Assembly: GCF_000772105.1 (NCBI RefSeq) | Contig: NZ_CP009355.1 | Coordinates: 806,001 to 870,000, forward strand | Direction: 5' to 3' | Length of the DNA stretch: 64,000 nucleotides | Origin: Vibrio tubiashii ATCC 19109 | Lineage (GTDB): Bacteria > Pseudomonadota > Gammaproteobacteria > Enterobacterales > Vibrionaceae | Shown here: positions 9,323-18,717 of the stretch, piece by piece | How positions within the stretch are numbered: the stretch's first letter is position 1 | Layout: each line of letters opens with the position of its first letter | Program-made: the position numbers and the translations under genes | Notes under the pieces: model-generated | What the model saw: only the letters and a program-made list of their open reading frames with translations | Databases searched by the model: none | Told to the model about the DNA's origin: nothing

Positions 9323-9415
9323 AAGCGTCCCTGCCCGTATAGTGTGCTAAATAACCTACTGGTACTTTAAATAAGCTTACACGCAAATTGATATTTATCT
9401 AATTTGTGTGCCACG

Positions 9416-9730
9416 TTACTCATAACGGGGTAGGCAGGACGAGTAGCGATAGTTGCTACTTTTGCTAATTACATTTTGCTCTTTGAGTAAGGATATGACT
9501 GAACCTTCAGGGCATGGAGTAGTAATAGGTGCGGTGACGAGTACGGTGTCGCCATTGTCCAGCTGAACATTCAAATAGCGACGCTGGCCATCTAAAGACT
9601 GAGTGACTGTCTGAGAAACGACCACTCCATTAAACGACCTATTTTGAGTTGGCGATAGAAGGTAGATGAGTAAGGCTAAAGTGAGCGACAGGGTAATTAA
9701 AGCAGTAAGGAAAATTTTGGGATTATTCAT
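9416..9730 (-). CDS. Small membrane-anchored hypothetical protein downstream of moeB
   Basis: A protein of about 104 residues: a short N-terminus, one hydrophobic helix (about residues 5-25), then a small beta-rich domain with a Cys pair (TTPCPEG and SSCLPR) that could form a disulfide in the periplasm. I chose the ATG at 9730; two in-frame TTG codons just upstream (9733, 9736) are closer to a weak AAGGA. It follows moeB by about 30 bases on the same strand and may be cotranscribed. Family not recognised; no function can be claimed. Confidence 0.6.
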   Translation of the reverse strand: MNNPKIFLTALITLSLTLALLIYLLSPTQNRSFNGVVVSQTVTQSLDGQRRYLNVQLDNGDTVLVTAPITTPCPEGSVISLLKEQNVISKSSNYRYSSCLPRYE

Positions 9731-9763
9731 CAACAAGTGATTGTTCCTTACTGCTTAGAAAAG

Positions 9764-10513
9764 TTAACCACAAACGGGGCAGTTTGGCATTTTCATTAAG
9801 TTCATTTCACGCCAAGACATGCTCATTGCATCAAGCATAAGGATTTTACCTTGCTTTGGCGTTCCATAATTGGCAATCACCTTGATCGCTTCCATAGCTT
9901 GCACCGCGCCAATGATACCAACGACAGGAGACATAACCCCGGCCTCAACACAACTTAGGGCTGCGTTACCAAACAGAGCACTTAAGCACTGATAGCATGG
10001 CTGGCTGTCTTCTTGGTAGGTAAAGACACTGACTTGACCTTCCATTCGGATAGCGGCACCTGATACCAAAGGTATTTTAAGAGCATAGCAAAGCTTATTA
10101 AGTTGATTTCTGGTTTCAACATTATCAGAGGCGTCGAGCACTAAGCTGTGATTTGCTACCAGTGCGGAAAGCGCTTCGTCATTTAGCCTTTTATCGATCG
10201 TTTCAACTTCAAGGTGTGGGTTCAACTGTTTGAGCGAATTAGACGCAGATAACACCTTCTTAGTCCCAACATCAGCATCGTAATGCAATACTTGTCGTTG
10301 AAGGTTAGAAAGCTCAACCACATCATCATCAATCAAGGTGAGTTTTCCGATACCCGCAGTTGCCAAGTACTGACTAGAGGCGCAGCCCAAGCCGCCAGCT
10401 CCCAATATCAACACTGAGGCTTGTTTCAATGCTTCTTGACCGTCAAAGTCAAACTGCTTAAGAATGATTTGACGGTTGTATCGCAGCATTTCTTGATCAG
10501 ATAAGATCTCCAA
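9764..10513 (-). CDS. moeB: Molybdopterin-synthase adenylyltransferase MoeB
   Basis: A 249-residue ThiF/MoeB-family E1-like enzyme. The nucleotide-binding loop GAGGLGCASSQYLA lies near residues 37-50, followed by the acidic strand ending IDDDVVELSNLQRQ. Two Cys pairs (CYQC near 175 and CPVC at the C-terminus) form the structural zinc site. In E. coli MoeB adenylates the C-terminal glycine of MoaD before sulfur transfer in molybdopterin synthesis. It lies 9 bases after moeA on the same strand, the classic moeAB operon. Cytoplasmic. Confidence 0.92.
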   Translation of the reverse strand: MEILSDQEMLRYNRQIILKQFDFDGQEALKQASVLILGAGGLGCASSQYLATAGIGKLTLIDDDVVELSNLQRQVLHYDADVGTKKVLSASNSLKQLNPHLEVETIDKRLNDEALSALVANHSLVLDASDNVETRNQLNKLCYALKIPLVSGAAIRMEGQVSVFTYQEDSQPCYQCLSALFGNAALSCVEAGVMSPVVGIIGAVQAMEAIKVIANYGTPKQGKILMLDAMSMSWREMNLMKMPNCPVCG

Positions 10514-10522
10514 ACGTCACCT

Positions 10523-11758
10523 CTAGTATAGGGTCGGGTTGAATAGCTGAATGTTGACTGTCTCACCGACTTCAACACGACCACGCTCACGCTCAAGAAC
10601 GACAAAACAGTTAGCTAAGCTCATAGAACGGAATGCGCCTGAACTTTGGTTACCTGTGGTTTCGACAACAAATTTGCCATCTTCGATTGAGTAGATGCCA
10701 CGTTGATAGTCTGTACGACCAGGTGCTTTTTTAAATGCGCTGCGTGTCGTCGCAGGAATAGACTCAGGCGCTGCCCACTCAGTGTGCCCTGCTAATTTAG
10801 CCAGTAGTGGCTGTACTAGCACATACATGGTTAATACGGCTGATACAGGGTTACCAGGCAAACCGCAGAACCAAGCAGTAGAAAGTTTGCCGAATGCGAA
10901 AGGTTTACCCGGTTTAATTGCCAGCTTCCAAAATCCAATTTGACCAAGTTTTTCAAGAATGTCTTTCGTGTAATCGGCTTCACCTACGCTGACACCGCCC
11001 GAAGTCACCACCACATCCGCGAGAGATTGAGCTTTTTCAAACGTCGCTTTGAGGGTTTCAGGACAATCAGGAATAATCCCAAGATCAATCGCTTCACAAC
11101 CAAAGTTTTCAATCAGTGGCTTAATACCGTAACGGTTGCTGTCGTAAATCTGACCTTCAGCTAGTGGTTCACCCAGTGGTTTCAGCTCATCACCTGTCGA
11201 GAAAAAGGCAACGCGCGGTTTACGCACAACGGTCACATGGCTGATGCCCAAAGTGGCAATCATAGGAATATCACGAGAGGTGAGACGAGCGCCTTTGTTA
11301 AGCACAACGTCACCTTGCTTGATATCGTCACCCATAGGTCGGATGTTGTTCTGCGGTTTTACGTCGCTTTGATTGAACTGGATCCCTTGTTCGAGTACTT
11401 CGGTGTTCTCTTGCATAATCACTGCATCACAACCGTCTGGAATCTTTGCTCCGGTCATAATACGAATACATGTTCCTTGCGGCCATTCCCCATCAAATGG
11501 TTGACCTGCAAAAGACTTTCCAGCCAGTGGCATAACATTGTTTTGTGCAAGATCCGCTAGGCGAAGCGCGTAGCCATCCATCGCTGAATTATCAAAAGGA
11601 GGGACAAAAATAGGAGAAAGAATGTCTTCTGCTAAGACAAAACCAATAGCTTCAGCAAGTGGGAGTTGCAAGGTCGTTTGGATAGGTTTGATTGGCGACA
11701 GCATTTTATCCATCGCTTCTTCGATTGGCATCAAGCCAGGTGCGTCACAGCATCCCAT
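10523..11758 (-). CDS. moeA: Molybdopterin molybdotransferase MoeA
   Basis: A 411-residue protein of normal MoeA length. Conserved stretches include [12 protein letters not shown] near residue 55, [18 protein letters not shown] near 100, and the MoCF-binding core [15 protein letters not shown] near 255, then GLPGNPVSA. MoeA inserts molybdenum into adenylated molybdopterin. First gene of moeA-moeB. The divergent neighbour is folE, sharing a 156-base spacer. Together with modABC about 46 kb away it supplies cofactor for molybdoenzymes. Confidence 0.93.
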   Translation of the reverse strand: MGCCDAPGLMPIEEAMDKMLSPIKPIQTTLQLPLAEAIGFVLAEDILSPIFVPPFDNSAMDGYALRLADLAQNNVMPLAGKSFAGQPFDGEWPQGTCIRIMTGAKIPDGCDAVIMQENTEVLEQGIQFNQSDVKPQNNIRPMGDDIKQGDVVLNKGARLTSRDIPMIATLGISHVTVVRKPRVAFFSTGDELKPLGEPLAEGQIYDSNRYGIKPLIENFGCEAIDLGIIPDCPETLKATFEKAQSLADVVVTSGGVSVGEADYTKDILEKLGQIGFWKLAIKPGKPFAFGKLSTAWFCGLPGNPVSAVLTMYVLVQPLLAKLAGHTEWAAPESIPATTRSAFKKAPGRTDYQRGIYSIEDGKFVVETTGNQSSGAFRSMSLANCFVVLERERGRVEVGETVNIQLFNPTLY

Positions 11759-11914
11759 AAATAATCCTACTCTTTTATTATTGTTAGCTAATCAGGTCAC
11801 TCTACCACAGAAAGCCTTGTGCAATAATGACCTCCGATAAAATATGGGTGTAATTATTCAAAAATCCGAGTATCCTTGTCAGCCATCCTAAAGGGGTAAA
11901 TAAGAGGAAGTGGT

Positions 11915-12568
11915 ATGTCAGGTCTTAGCGAATCCGCAAAGTTGGTAAAAGATGCGCTAGAACGTCGAGGATTAGAGACGCCAATGGCTCCTAATCAGTT
12001 CAATCGAGAAGAGAAAAAAGAGAAAATTCAGCACCATATGCGTGAAATTCTCTCTCTACTAGAGCTTGACCTTACCGATGACAGTCTTGAAGAAACACCG
12101 CATCGTATCGCGAAGATGTATGTGGATGAAATCTTCTCTGGTTTAGACTATTCAAACTTCCCGAAAATCACGGTGATCGAAAACAAAATGGACGTGAGCG
12201 AAATGGTTCGCGTTAAAGATATTACCGTGACAAGTACCTGTGAGCATCACCTTGTAACGATTGATGGGCGAGCGGCGGTCGCTTACATCCCTCGTGGTAA
12301 GATCATTGGTCTTTCGAAAATTAATCGCATTGTTCGCTTTTTCGCGCAGCGTCCACAAGTTCAAGAACGTATGACGCAGCAGATTTTGGTAGCTCTACAA
12401 ACGCTATTAGAATCGGATGATGTGGCGGTAACAATCGATGCAACGCATTACTGCGTTAAGTCGCGTGGCGTTATGGATGCGACTAGCGAAACAACAACGA
12501 CTGCATTAGGCGGCATTTTTAAATCTAATCCTGCAACAAGACACGAGTTCCTTCACGGGATTCGATAG
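11915..12568 (+). CDS. folE: GTP cyclohydrolase I FolE
   Basis: A 217-residue GTP cyclohydrolase I of the E. coli length. The zinc motif CEHH is at Cys109-His112, with the third ligand Cys in the later segment [11 protein letters not shown]. Also conserved: TPHRIAKMY near 61 and [20 protein letters not shown] near 140. It converts GTP to dihydroneopterin triphosphate, the first step of folate synthesis. The ATG follows a purine-rich ribosome site (agaggaagtgg). A terminator follows. Monocistronic, divergent from moeA. Confidence 0.95.
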   Translation: MSGLSESAKLVKDALERRGLETPMAPNQFNREEKKEKIQHHMREILSLLELDLTDDSLEETPHRIAKMYVDEIFSGLDYSNFPKITVIENKMDVSEMVRVKDITVTSTCEHHLVTIDGRAAVAYIPRGKIIGLSKINRIVRFFAQRPQVQERMTQQILVALQTLLESDDVAVTIDATHYCVKSRGVMDATSETTTTALGGIFKSNPATRHEFLHGIR

Positions 12569-12596
12569 GGCAGCGATTAGGTTATCGACTTATTCA

Positions 12597-12628
12597 AAAC
12601 CGCTTCTATTGAGGCGGTTTTTACTTTT
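12597..12628 (+). terminator. Terminator after folE
   Basis: AAACCGC at 12597-12603 pairs with GCGGTTT at 12614-12620 around a 10-base loop, followed by a T-rich run. It sits about 30 bases after the folE stop. Confidence 0.8.
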
Positions 12629-12674
12629 TGAATCGAGAGTAAGATACTTTCGATAAACCACTAAGGTTAATATT

Positions 12675-14051
12675 GTGACGACTACATTTAAAACGCTTGG
12701 TCTTCGTAGCGAACTGCTAGAAACACTCGATAGCTTGGGCTACACCCAAATGACTCCTATTCAGCAGCAGGCTCTACCAATGGTATTGGCAGGCAAAGAT
12801 GTGATTGGTCAGGGAAAAACAGGTTCAGGTAAGACAGCGACGTTTTCATTGGGCTTATTGAGCAACCTAAACGTGCAACGATTCCGAGTTCAGACCTTGG
12901 TTCTTTGTCCAACTCGTGAGCTTGCCGACCAAGTGGCGAAAGAGATTCGTACCTTAGCGCGTGGTATTCATAATATTAAAGTTCTGACCCTATGTGGCGG
13001 TATGCCAATGGGGCCTCAGATTGGCTCGTTGGAGCATGGCGCACATATTTTGGTGGGTACGCCGGGTCGAATTCTAGACCATATGTCAAAAGGGCGTATT
13101 AGTCTTGATGAGCTTAATACGCTTGTGCTTGATGAAGCTGATCGAATGCTTGAGATGGGTTTTGAAGATGCAATTGATACCATCATCGACGTTGCGCCAA
13201 CTAAGCGCCAAACACTGTTATTCAGTGCGACGTTCCCTGACAATATTGAATCACTTTCCGCCAAGGTGATGGTTAACCCAGAAATGGTAAAAGTAGAATC
13301 GACTCATCAAAAGAGCACTATTGAGCAGCGATTCTACAAGCTAGATACAACTGAAGTACGCGACGATGCACTGGAAACATTGCTGCTGACTCATAAACCT
13401 GAATCTTCAGTGGTGTTCTGTAACACCAAGAAAGAAGTACAAAACGTCACAGATGAGCTAAGCCATCGAGGCTTTAGCGTAGTTGAGTTGCATGGTGATA
13501 TGGAGCAACGTGAGCGTGAACAAGCGTTAACCATGTTTGCCAACAAGAGTATTTCAATTCTGGTTGCGACAGACGTTGCGGCGCGTGGCTTGGATGTTGA
13601 TAACCTTGATGCTGTATTTAACTTTGAGCTATCTCGCGATCCAGAGGTGCATGTTCACCGTATTGGCCGTACAGGGCGCGCAGGCTCAAAAGGAGTAGCA
13701 TTTAGTTTCTATAGTGAGAAAGAAGAGTATCGCGTGGCTCGTATCGATGAGTACATGGATATTGCGATTACGCCTTCACAATTGCCCGAAAAACCAGTTG
13801 AGCGTCCTTTTTATCCTAAGATGCAAACAATACAAATCTTGGGTGGCAAAAAGCAGAAAGTACGCGCAGGGGACATCTTAGGCGCACTGACTAAGCAAGC
13901 GGGGATCGATGGTAAGAAGATCGGTAAGATCAATATTTTGCCAATGGTCTCTTATGTCGCCGTTGAACATGACATTGTTAAAGCTGCCCTTAAACAGCTT
14001 CAAACCGGTAAAATGAAAGGTCGTAACTTCAAAGCTCGAGTTATGAAATAA
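12675..14051 (+). CDS. dbpA: ATP-dependent RNA helicase DbpA
   Basis: A 458-residue DEAD-box helicase with a GTG start. Motifs in order: Q motif near residue 24, GKTGSGKT (motif I) near 46, VLDEADRML (motif II), LFSATFP (motif III), ATDVAARGLD and HRIGRTGRAG (motifs V and VI). The last 75 residues form the DbpA RNA-binding domain (from QTIQILGGKKQKVRAGDILG to the basic C-terminus), which in E. coli targets hairpin 92 of 23S rRNA. Role: late 50S ribosome assembly. Stands alone between terminators. Confidence 0.92.
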   Translation: MTTTFKTLGLRSELLETLDSLGYTQMTPIQQQALPMVLAGKDVIGQGKTGSGKTATFSLGLLSNLNVQRFRVQTLVLCPTRELADQVAKEIRTLARGIHNIKVLTLCGGMPMGPQIGSLEHGAHILVGTPGRILDHMSKGRISLDELNTLVLDEADRMLEMGFEDAIDTIIDVAPTKRQTLLFSATFPDNIESLSAKVMVNPEMVKVESTHQKSTIEQRFYKLDTTEVRDDALETLLLTHKPESSVVFCNTKKEVQNVTDELSHRGFSVVELHGDMEQREREQALTMFANKSISILVATDVAARGLDVDNLDAVFNFELSRDPEVHVHRIGRTGRAGSKGVAFSFYSEKEEYRVARIDEYMDIAITPSQLPEKPVERPFYPKMQTIQILGGKKQKVRAGDILGALTKQAGIDGKKIGKINILPMVSYVAVEHDIVKAALKQLQTGKMKGRNFKARVMK

Positions 14052-14066
14052 AAGCCACTATAGTAA

Positions 14067-14104
14067 AAATCCCAGTAGGCGAAGAGCCACTGGGGTTTAT
14101 TTTC
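14067..14104 (+). terminator. Terminator after dbpA
   Basis: Stem AATCCCAGT / ACTGGGGTT (one G-T pair) with a loop of about 13 bases, ending in a T-rich stretch, 16 bases after the dbpA stop. It lies between dbpA and the converging outer-membrane protein gene and may serve both. Confidence 0.65.
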
Positions 14105-14127
14105 TGCGCGGTTAGGCTTATTGGTCG

Positions 14128-14874
14128 TTAATCAGTGAACTTATAGACCACACCAAGACTTACTACCCAACCTAAATCACGCTGCACTAGCGGGCTATTT
14201 GAATCATGATGTTGTAGCTCGAGCTTAGCTAAGCCAAGCCAATCCGGTGTGAGGGTATAGATACTAATCAAACCCGCTTGATAAACCCAAGATTGCTTCG
14301 CTTCAAATGCACTGAATCGAGACTGGCTCGCTTCAAGAGGGCTAACATTATAAAGGTGCTGTGAGAGTTTTTTGTCACGGTAGTCGACCTCAACATATGG
14401 GGTGAGAGTAAAGTTTTCGAAAGGCAAATCTAGCGTTCGACCTAGATGAAGTTGAACTTCATATCCTTTATGCTCACTTGTGACATCATGAAGAAAGGTT
14501 AATCGCGCACCTACCGTACCGATTGTCACACCAAGTTCACCATTGCCATCGCGATCTTGAATGCCACTAGGAAGGTCATCAAAATCGTTAGATACTTCTG
14601 AAAATCGCCATTGACCTGAAATACCAAGATACGGCAACACGGAAACGTTAACTAAGCTGCCATCAATAAAGCCATATTTACCGTTATAAAACAGGTTCGG
14701 CTCTGCAGAGGCTTGTCCCTTATCACCGTCAGTAAATACAGATTGGCCGAAAGTGCCGCTCGCTCCGACAAAACCAAAATCATAGTACTGCTCGTTGGCG
14801 TTTGCATGAGCATTGGTAACGCCAAAGGTAGCCGCGAGTACTCCTAATGTAACTGCTTTGATATTTAAACTCAT
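14128..14874 (-). CDS. MipA/OmpV-family outer membrane protein
   Basis: A 248-residue exported beta-barrel protein. The open frame extends further upstream, but the ATG at 14874 is preceded by AAGGAGAATCACA, a strong ribosome site, and starts a clean signal peptide (MSLNIKAVTLGVLAATFGVT, cleavage near NAHA). Alternating hydrophobic strands run to the C-terminus, which ends VVYKFTD, compatible with a barrel. The segments GQWRFSEVSNDF and GARLTFLHDVTSEHKG resemble MipA/OmpV proteins. Role probably outer-membrane scaffold or porin-like; not determinable. Regulation not evident. Confidence 0.78.
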   Translation of the reverse strand: MSLNIKAVTLGVLAATFGVTNAHANANEQYYDFGFVGASGTFGQSVFTDGDKGQASAEPNLFYNGKYGFIDGSLVNVSVLPYLGISGQWRFSEVSNDFDDLPSGIQDRDGNGELGVTIGTVGARLTFLHDVTSEHKGYEVQLHLGRTLDLPFENFTLTPYVEVDYRDKKLSQHLYNVSPLEASQSRFSAFEAKQSWVYQAGLISIYTLTPDWLGLAKLELQHHDSNSPLVQRDLGWVVSLGVVYKFTD

Positions 14875-14971
14875 TGTGATTCTCCTTGTCTTCACAAATA
14901 GGAGAAAGGGTATCGAGCAAATAAATTGCATAAAAACAGAAAAAATAATCAATAGTTTTGATGTGAGACTA

Positions 14972-15007
14972 GATAAGAAAAGAGCCAATTCTGATGGGAA
15001 TTGGCTC
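14972..15007 (-). terminator. Terminator after msrAB
   Basis: A perfect 10-bp stem GAGCCAATTC (14982-14991) / GAATTGGCTC (14998-15007); on the minus strand it is followed by TTTTCTT. It lies just past the msrAB stop and in front of the outer-membrane protein promoter region. Confidence 0.85.
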
Positions 15008-15028
15008 CTTGGTCGACGTTTGGATGGA

Positions 15029-16165
15029 TTAACTGTCGAACAAATATAGGTACTCTGCGTAGCCTTCTTTTTCTAACTCTGAAACAGGGATGAACTTCAT
15101 CGCCGCAGAATTCATACAGTAGCGCAGACCTGTTGGGGCTGGTCCGTCTTTAAATACGTGACCCAAGTGTGAGTCGGCAAAACGGCTTCGTACTTCAGTT
15201 CTTGGATAAAGAAGGTGATAGTCTGTTTTAGTGACAATGTAACCTTCATTAATTGGCTTGGTAAAACTCGGCCAACCCGTACCTGACTTATATTTATCTG
15301 TCGACGAGAATAGTGGCTCACCAGAAACGATATCGACGTAAATACCAGCTTCTTTGTTATCCCAATATTCATTATCGAAGGCACGCTCTGTCCCTTCTTT
15401 TTGAGTGACATAGTACTGTAAGTTCGTCAGCTTCGCCTTGATCTGCTTATCTGAAGGCTTATTGTACGCTTTGATGTTGGCGACAGCATTTTTCTCATCG
15501 ATCAATTGACGCAATGTCACTGGATTTTCTTCGCGATCTTCACCAAAGATTTCATCGAGATATTGGTCGCGACCCGAAGCATATCGATAGTAGTTGTAAC
15601 GAACTTTATTACGCTTGTAATAGTCTTGGTGGTAATTCTCAGCCGGCCAGAACTTTTCGAATTTAATCAGTTCCGTTTTTAATGGTTTCTTGAATATACC
15701 CAATGCATCGATCTCAGCCATAAATTGCTCAGCGATCATTTTTTGTTCATCGTTATGATAAAAGATCGCAGGTCGATAGTGGCGTCCACGGTCGACAAAT
15801 GAACCTTTATTATCCGTAGGATCGATATGGCGGAAGAACTGGTCAAGAATCTGTTCATAGCTAACCGCTTTTGGATCATATTTTACTTCTATGACTTCAA
15901 TATGACCGGATTTTCCTGACGATACTTGCTTATAGGTTGGGTTTTGTAAATCGCCACCTGAATACCCAGAAACAACGTCCAATACGCCGTTAAACTTCTC
16001 TAGGTCTGACTCTGTACACCAAAAACAGCCTCCTGCTAGTGTGGCAACTTCATATCCATTTGAAGTTGTGGTTTTGGGCATGTCACTTTCTGCAGTGCCT
16101 ACAAAAGAGGCAAGGGCAGCTACGGCTGCGAGAGCGGATAGGACAAACTTAAACTTCACTTTCAT
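15029..16165 (-). CDS. msrAB: Periplasmic bifunctional methionine sulfoxide reductase MsrAB
   Basis: A 378-residue fusion with a signal peptide (about residues 1-25). The MsrA domain (about 38-200) has the active-site GGCFWC with catalytic Cys47; the MsrB domain (about 240-370) contains SGTGWPSF and the catalytic segment RYCMNSAAM with Cys350. MsrA reduces the S and MsrB the R epimer of methionine sulfoxide. The signal peptide places repair in the envelope. There is no third, thioredoxin-like domain as in PilB of Neisseria, so an external reductant is needed. Single gene with its own terminator. Confidence 0.92.
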   Translation of the reverse strand: MKVKFKFVLSALAAVAALASFVGTAESDMPKTTTSNGYEVATLAGGCFWCTESDLEKFNGVLDVVSGYSGGDLQNPTYKQVSSGKSGHIEVIEVKYDPKAVSYEQILDQFFRHIDPTDNKGSFVDRGRHYRPAIFYHNDEQKMIAEQFMAEIDALGIFKKPLKTELIKFEKFWPAENYHQDYYKRNKVRYNYYRYASGRDQYLDEIFGEDREENPVTLRQLIDEKNAVANIKAYNKPSDKQIKAKLTNLQYYVTQKEGTERAFDNEYWDNKEAGIYVDIVSGEPLFSSTDKYKSGTGWPSFTKPINEGYIVTKTDYHLLYPRTEVRSRFADSHLGHVFKDGPAPTGLRYCMNSAAMKFIPVSELEKEGYAEYLYLFDS

Positions 16166-16270
16166 ATCAACCTCATCGATTGTTTTCGTTATCGATTAAT
16201 AAGAACGGGCTAGAGGGCAAAAAATTACTAAGTAGATACAAGTTTTATCCATGTTCGCTGAAAACAGATC

Positions 16271-16300
16271 AAAAAAGACGCCAATATAGGCGTCTTTCTT
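16271..16300 (-). terminator. Terminator after the tyrosine-type permease
   Basis: AAAGACGCC (16274-16282) pairs with GGCGTCTTT (16289-16297); on the minus strand the stem is followed by a further T run. It lies 30 bases beyond the permease stop. Confidence 0.85.
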
Positions 16301-16326
16301 TGAATTCTGGACTGTACTAATAAGGA

Positions 16327-17529
16327 TTAACCTAAAGCGGGTAGGAAACCTGCCGTAATAAGAACCTGTGCACCAATAATCAATACGCCCACTGTACTTC
16401 CAATCGCTAGACCTAGATTACCACCAAGCACCTGATAGTGCTCTGCATCAGATTGAGCGCGTGCCTTCTTTACCATCAATATTGGTAAAAAGATTGCGAG
16501 AACGACAAGTGCAATAGCGGCATAACCAAGCGCCATGATAAAGCCCTGTGGGTAGAAGAGTGCGAATCCCATTGGTGGAAGGAAAGTGATCATACCAACT
16601 AGTGCACGTGAATTGCCTTTTTCTTGTTTCTTCAGGGTATCCCCTAAGAACTCAAACAAACCTAAACTTACGCCCAAGAAAGAGGTCAGTAGGGCTAAGT
16701 CAGCGAAAATACCAATGGTTTGGCCTAGGCTAGAAGCGTGAACTGTTGTTGCGAGTGTTGAAATTAATGCACTAAGACCTTGGTTTTCAAGCAGCGTAGA
16801 TTGGTTTACAACACCAAGCGTTACCACTTGCCAAAACACATAAATAACTAGAGGAATAGCAGAACCGACTAAAATCGCTCTTCGCAGTGAAGGGGTATGA
16901 CCATCAAGGTAATTCACAATGGCAGGAATGCTGCCGTGGAATCCAAATGAAGTAAAGATCACAGGAATGGCTGCGATGACCAATCCTTGTTCTACAGGCA
17001 TGCTCAAAAGGTAAGACTCTGTGACGTTTGGCGCTAAGAAGGTGAGCACCATCGCCATCGCGACAATCTTGACCAAAAACAGCACTCTGTTCACCTTATC
17101 TACCGTAGCAGTGCCAATAGTCACAACAGACGCAACGATGAGGGTGAAAATCAAGGTAGATGTCGTGTTTGAAACTTCTATGTTGGTGAAACCGGCAATA
17201 CGGTCAGCGAATTGAGCGCCGCCACCAGCAATGTACGCAGCACACAGGGCATAGAATAAGAACATCATTGCAAAACTCGCGACCCACTTGCCTTTGGTGC
17301 CGAGAAACTGCTTAGCTAATGTATGCAAGGTCGCATCTTGTTCAGCATGCTGGTGGACTTCAATCATTAACAGCGCGGTGTAAGCCATTAGGGCCCACAA
17401 TGCGATCATGATCATTAGAGATGTAGAGAAACCGATTCCGGCGGATGCGAGTGGCAGTGCCAGCATGCCTGCACCAATAGTGGTGCCTGCAATGATCAAA
17501 GTACTACCCAATACCTTTGATTTTGTCAT
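16327..17529 (-). CDS. tyrP: Aromatic amino acid permease, TyrP/Mtr family
   Basis: A 400-residue membrane protein of the hydroxy/aromatic amino acid permease family, with about 11 hydrophobic helices. The N-terminus reads GSTLIIAGTTIGAGMLALP, the conserved first unwound helix, and FGFHGSIPAIVNY lies in the centre. Length and motifs fit TyrP (tyrosine) slightly better than Mtr (tryptophan), and TyrR-like boxes upstream support this, but specificity is inferred. It imports aromatic amino acids by proton symport. Monocistronic with terminator. Confidence 0.82.
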   Translation of the reverse strand: MTKSKVLGSTLIIAGTTIGAGMLALPLASAGIGFSTSLMIMIALWALMAYTALLMIEVHQHAEQDATLHTLAKQFLGTKGKWVASFAMMFLFYALCAAYIAGGGAQFADRIAGFTNIEVSNTTSTLIFTLIVASVVTIGTATVDKVNRVLFLVKIVAMAMVLTFLAPNVTESYLLSMPVEQGLVIAAIPVIFTSFGFHGSIPAIVNYLDGHTPSLRRAILVGSAIPLVIYVFWQVVTLGVVNQSTLLENQGLSALISTLATTVHASSLGQTIGIFADLALLTSFLGVSLGLFEFLGDTLKKQEKGNSRALVGMITFLPPMGFALFYPQGFIMALGYAAIALVVLAIFLPILMVKKARAQSDAEHYQVLGGNLGLAIGSTVGVLIIGAQVLITAGFLPALG

Positions 17530-17876
17530 TGTATAATAATCTTTACGTTGTAATGTGCTTTTGTAGCTATATAGGCTATTAAATGTTCAATATATGGTAT
17601 TAATAACTACCAATGGTGTGATTGTGTAAAATAATTCAAACACAATCAAGCTTTTTGTACAGTTAAATTACCATAAGTGTAAATATTGATGTACAGAGTG
17701 AAGTTTACCCATGACGTAATCGTTTACTTGGGATTGGTTTCAAATCGTGGCCACAATTTACTTTTCCCTTTCAAAAAACTGTCATATAAGTGGTTTAAAA
17801 AGGAACAATAGATCCACATATTCAAGTTAAGGCTTGCTTATGGGTCTTAAGAAGTGTTTTTATTAAGGAGGTCAGA
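17530..17876. other. 347-base intergenic region between the permease gene and the 39-residue ORF
   Basis: AT-rich spacer shared by divergent genes. It contains the TyrR-like boxes, and presumably promoters for both sides, but I could not single out convincing -35/-10 pairs. No other reading frame, tRNA or repeat was seen. Confidence 0.6.
17656..17695 (-). promoter_or_regulatory. Tandem TyrR-like boxes upstream of the permease gene
   Basis: TyrR boxes follow TGTAAA-N6-TTTACA. At 17678-17695 the sequence is TGTAAA-TATTGA-TGTACA (11 of 12 fixed positions). At 17656-17673 it is TGTACA-GTTAAA-TTACCA (weaker, 9 of 12). Their starts are 22 bases apart, about two helical turns, as for paired strong and weak TyrR boxes at E. 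coli tyrP. A still weaker match starts at 17625. They lie roughly 95-165 bases before the permease start. Confidence 0.6.
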
Positions 17877-17996
17877 ATGAGTGACCAAACAGTAAACGAA
17901 GAATGCCTTGAGCTATTAGATGCGATGGAAATTGGCTTTGAGCTCTCAGATTATGAGCAGTCAATTGAAGAACTCGCAGAAGAAATCTTCAAATAA
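17877..17996 (+). CDS. 39-residue acidic small protein
   Basis: A short frame with an almost perfect Shine-Dalgarno (TTAAGGAGGTCAGA) placed ideally before its ATG. The 39-residue product is very acidic: 12 Glu and 3 Asp against a single Lys, the last residue. It has no signal peptide or hydrophobic span; the pattern (ECLELLDAMEIGFEL, then SIEELAEEIF) suggests two short amphipathic helices. A terminator follows within 45 bases, so it has its own transcript unit. Family not recognised. The ribosome site and codon pattern argue it is real; function unknown. Confidence 0.7.
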   Translation: MSDQTVNEECLELLDAMEIGFELSDYEQSIEELAEEIFK

Positions 17997-18036
17997 CAAT
18001 TCTTCAACGATGATATCGCTACTGAGGTAGCAAACA

Positions 18037-18075
18037 GAAAGAGCCAGTGCATTCGCGCTGGCTTTGTGCTTTTAT
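18037..18075 (+). terminator. Terminator after the 39-residue ORF
   Basis: GAGCCAGTGC and GCGCTGGCTT form a stem with one mismatch, followed by a T-rich run. It lies 45 bases after the small ORF stop and just before the acpH start. Confidence 0.6.
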
Positions 18076-18106
18076 TGGTCAAGGTGTTATTAGCAAGGCT
18101 AATCGA

Positions 18107-18682
18107 TTGAACTATCTCGCTCACTTACATATTGCAGATCATTGCGATTCGAATTTACTTGGCAACTTGCTTGGTGACTTTGTAAAAGGTAATCCTGACT
18201 CTCAGTTTCCTAACAACGTTTCCCAAGGCGTGCGCCTGCACCGATATGTCGATTCATTCACAGATCATCATGAGCAAGTTCTCGAAGTAAAAGGCTTATT
18301 TCCAAATGGAGTAAGGCGCTTTTCAGGTATCGCTTTGGATATGTTTTGGGACCACTGCTTAGCGAACCAGTGGAGTCAGTTCCACTCAAACTCACTGAAT
18401 GAGTTTTGCCAACAAGCAGAGCATCGAGTGTCTCTCGACAGCCACAATGAACTACCAGAAAGGTTTTTACGTGTCTCCACCGCGATGTGGCAAGGGCGCT
18501 GGTTGGAGTCTTATCAACATCTAGACAATATTGAATATGCTTTGCAACGAATGTCTGCTCGATCCCCGAGAATGTCACGGTTGAGTGACTGTTTTCCCCA
18601 TATTGAGCGAAATTATGACCACTTGGTTGAGACATTTTCCACCTTCTACCCTGATGTGCTAACTGCGAGCAAAAGTTTTTGA
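18107..18682 (+). CDS. acpH: Acyl carrier protein phosphodiesterase AcpH
   Basis: A 191-residue protein close to E. coli AcpH (193 residues). Conserved: LNYLAHLHIA at the start, GNLLGDFVKGNP near 20, GVRLHRYVDSFTDHH near 45 and DMFWDHCLANQWSQF near 83; the His/Asp residues form the HD-type metal site. The frame opens further upstream at 18047, but that would run through the preceding terminator; homology puts the start at the TTG at 18107, after a weak AAGG. It removes phosphopantetheine from holo-ACP. Overlaps the unannotated leader of the next helicase gene only. Confidence 0.85.
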   Translation: MNYLAHLHIADHCDSNLLGNLLGDFVKGNPDSQFPNNVSQGVRLHRYVDSFTDHHEQVLEVKGLFPNGVRRFSGIALDMFWDHCLANQWSQFHSNSLNEFCQQAEHRVSLDSHNELPERFLRVSTAMWQGRWLESYQHLDNIEYALQRMSARSPRMSRLSDCFPHIERNYDHLVETFSTFYPDVLTASKSF

Positions 18683-18717
18683 TAGAATCGTCCGCCTTGC
18701 AATTAAAGGTTACGCGC

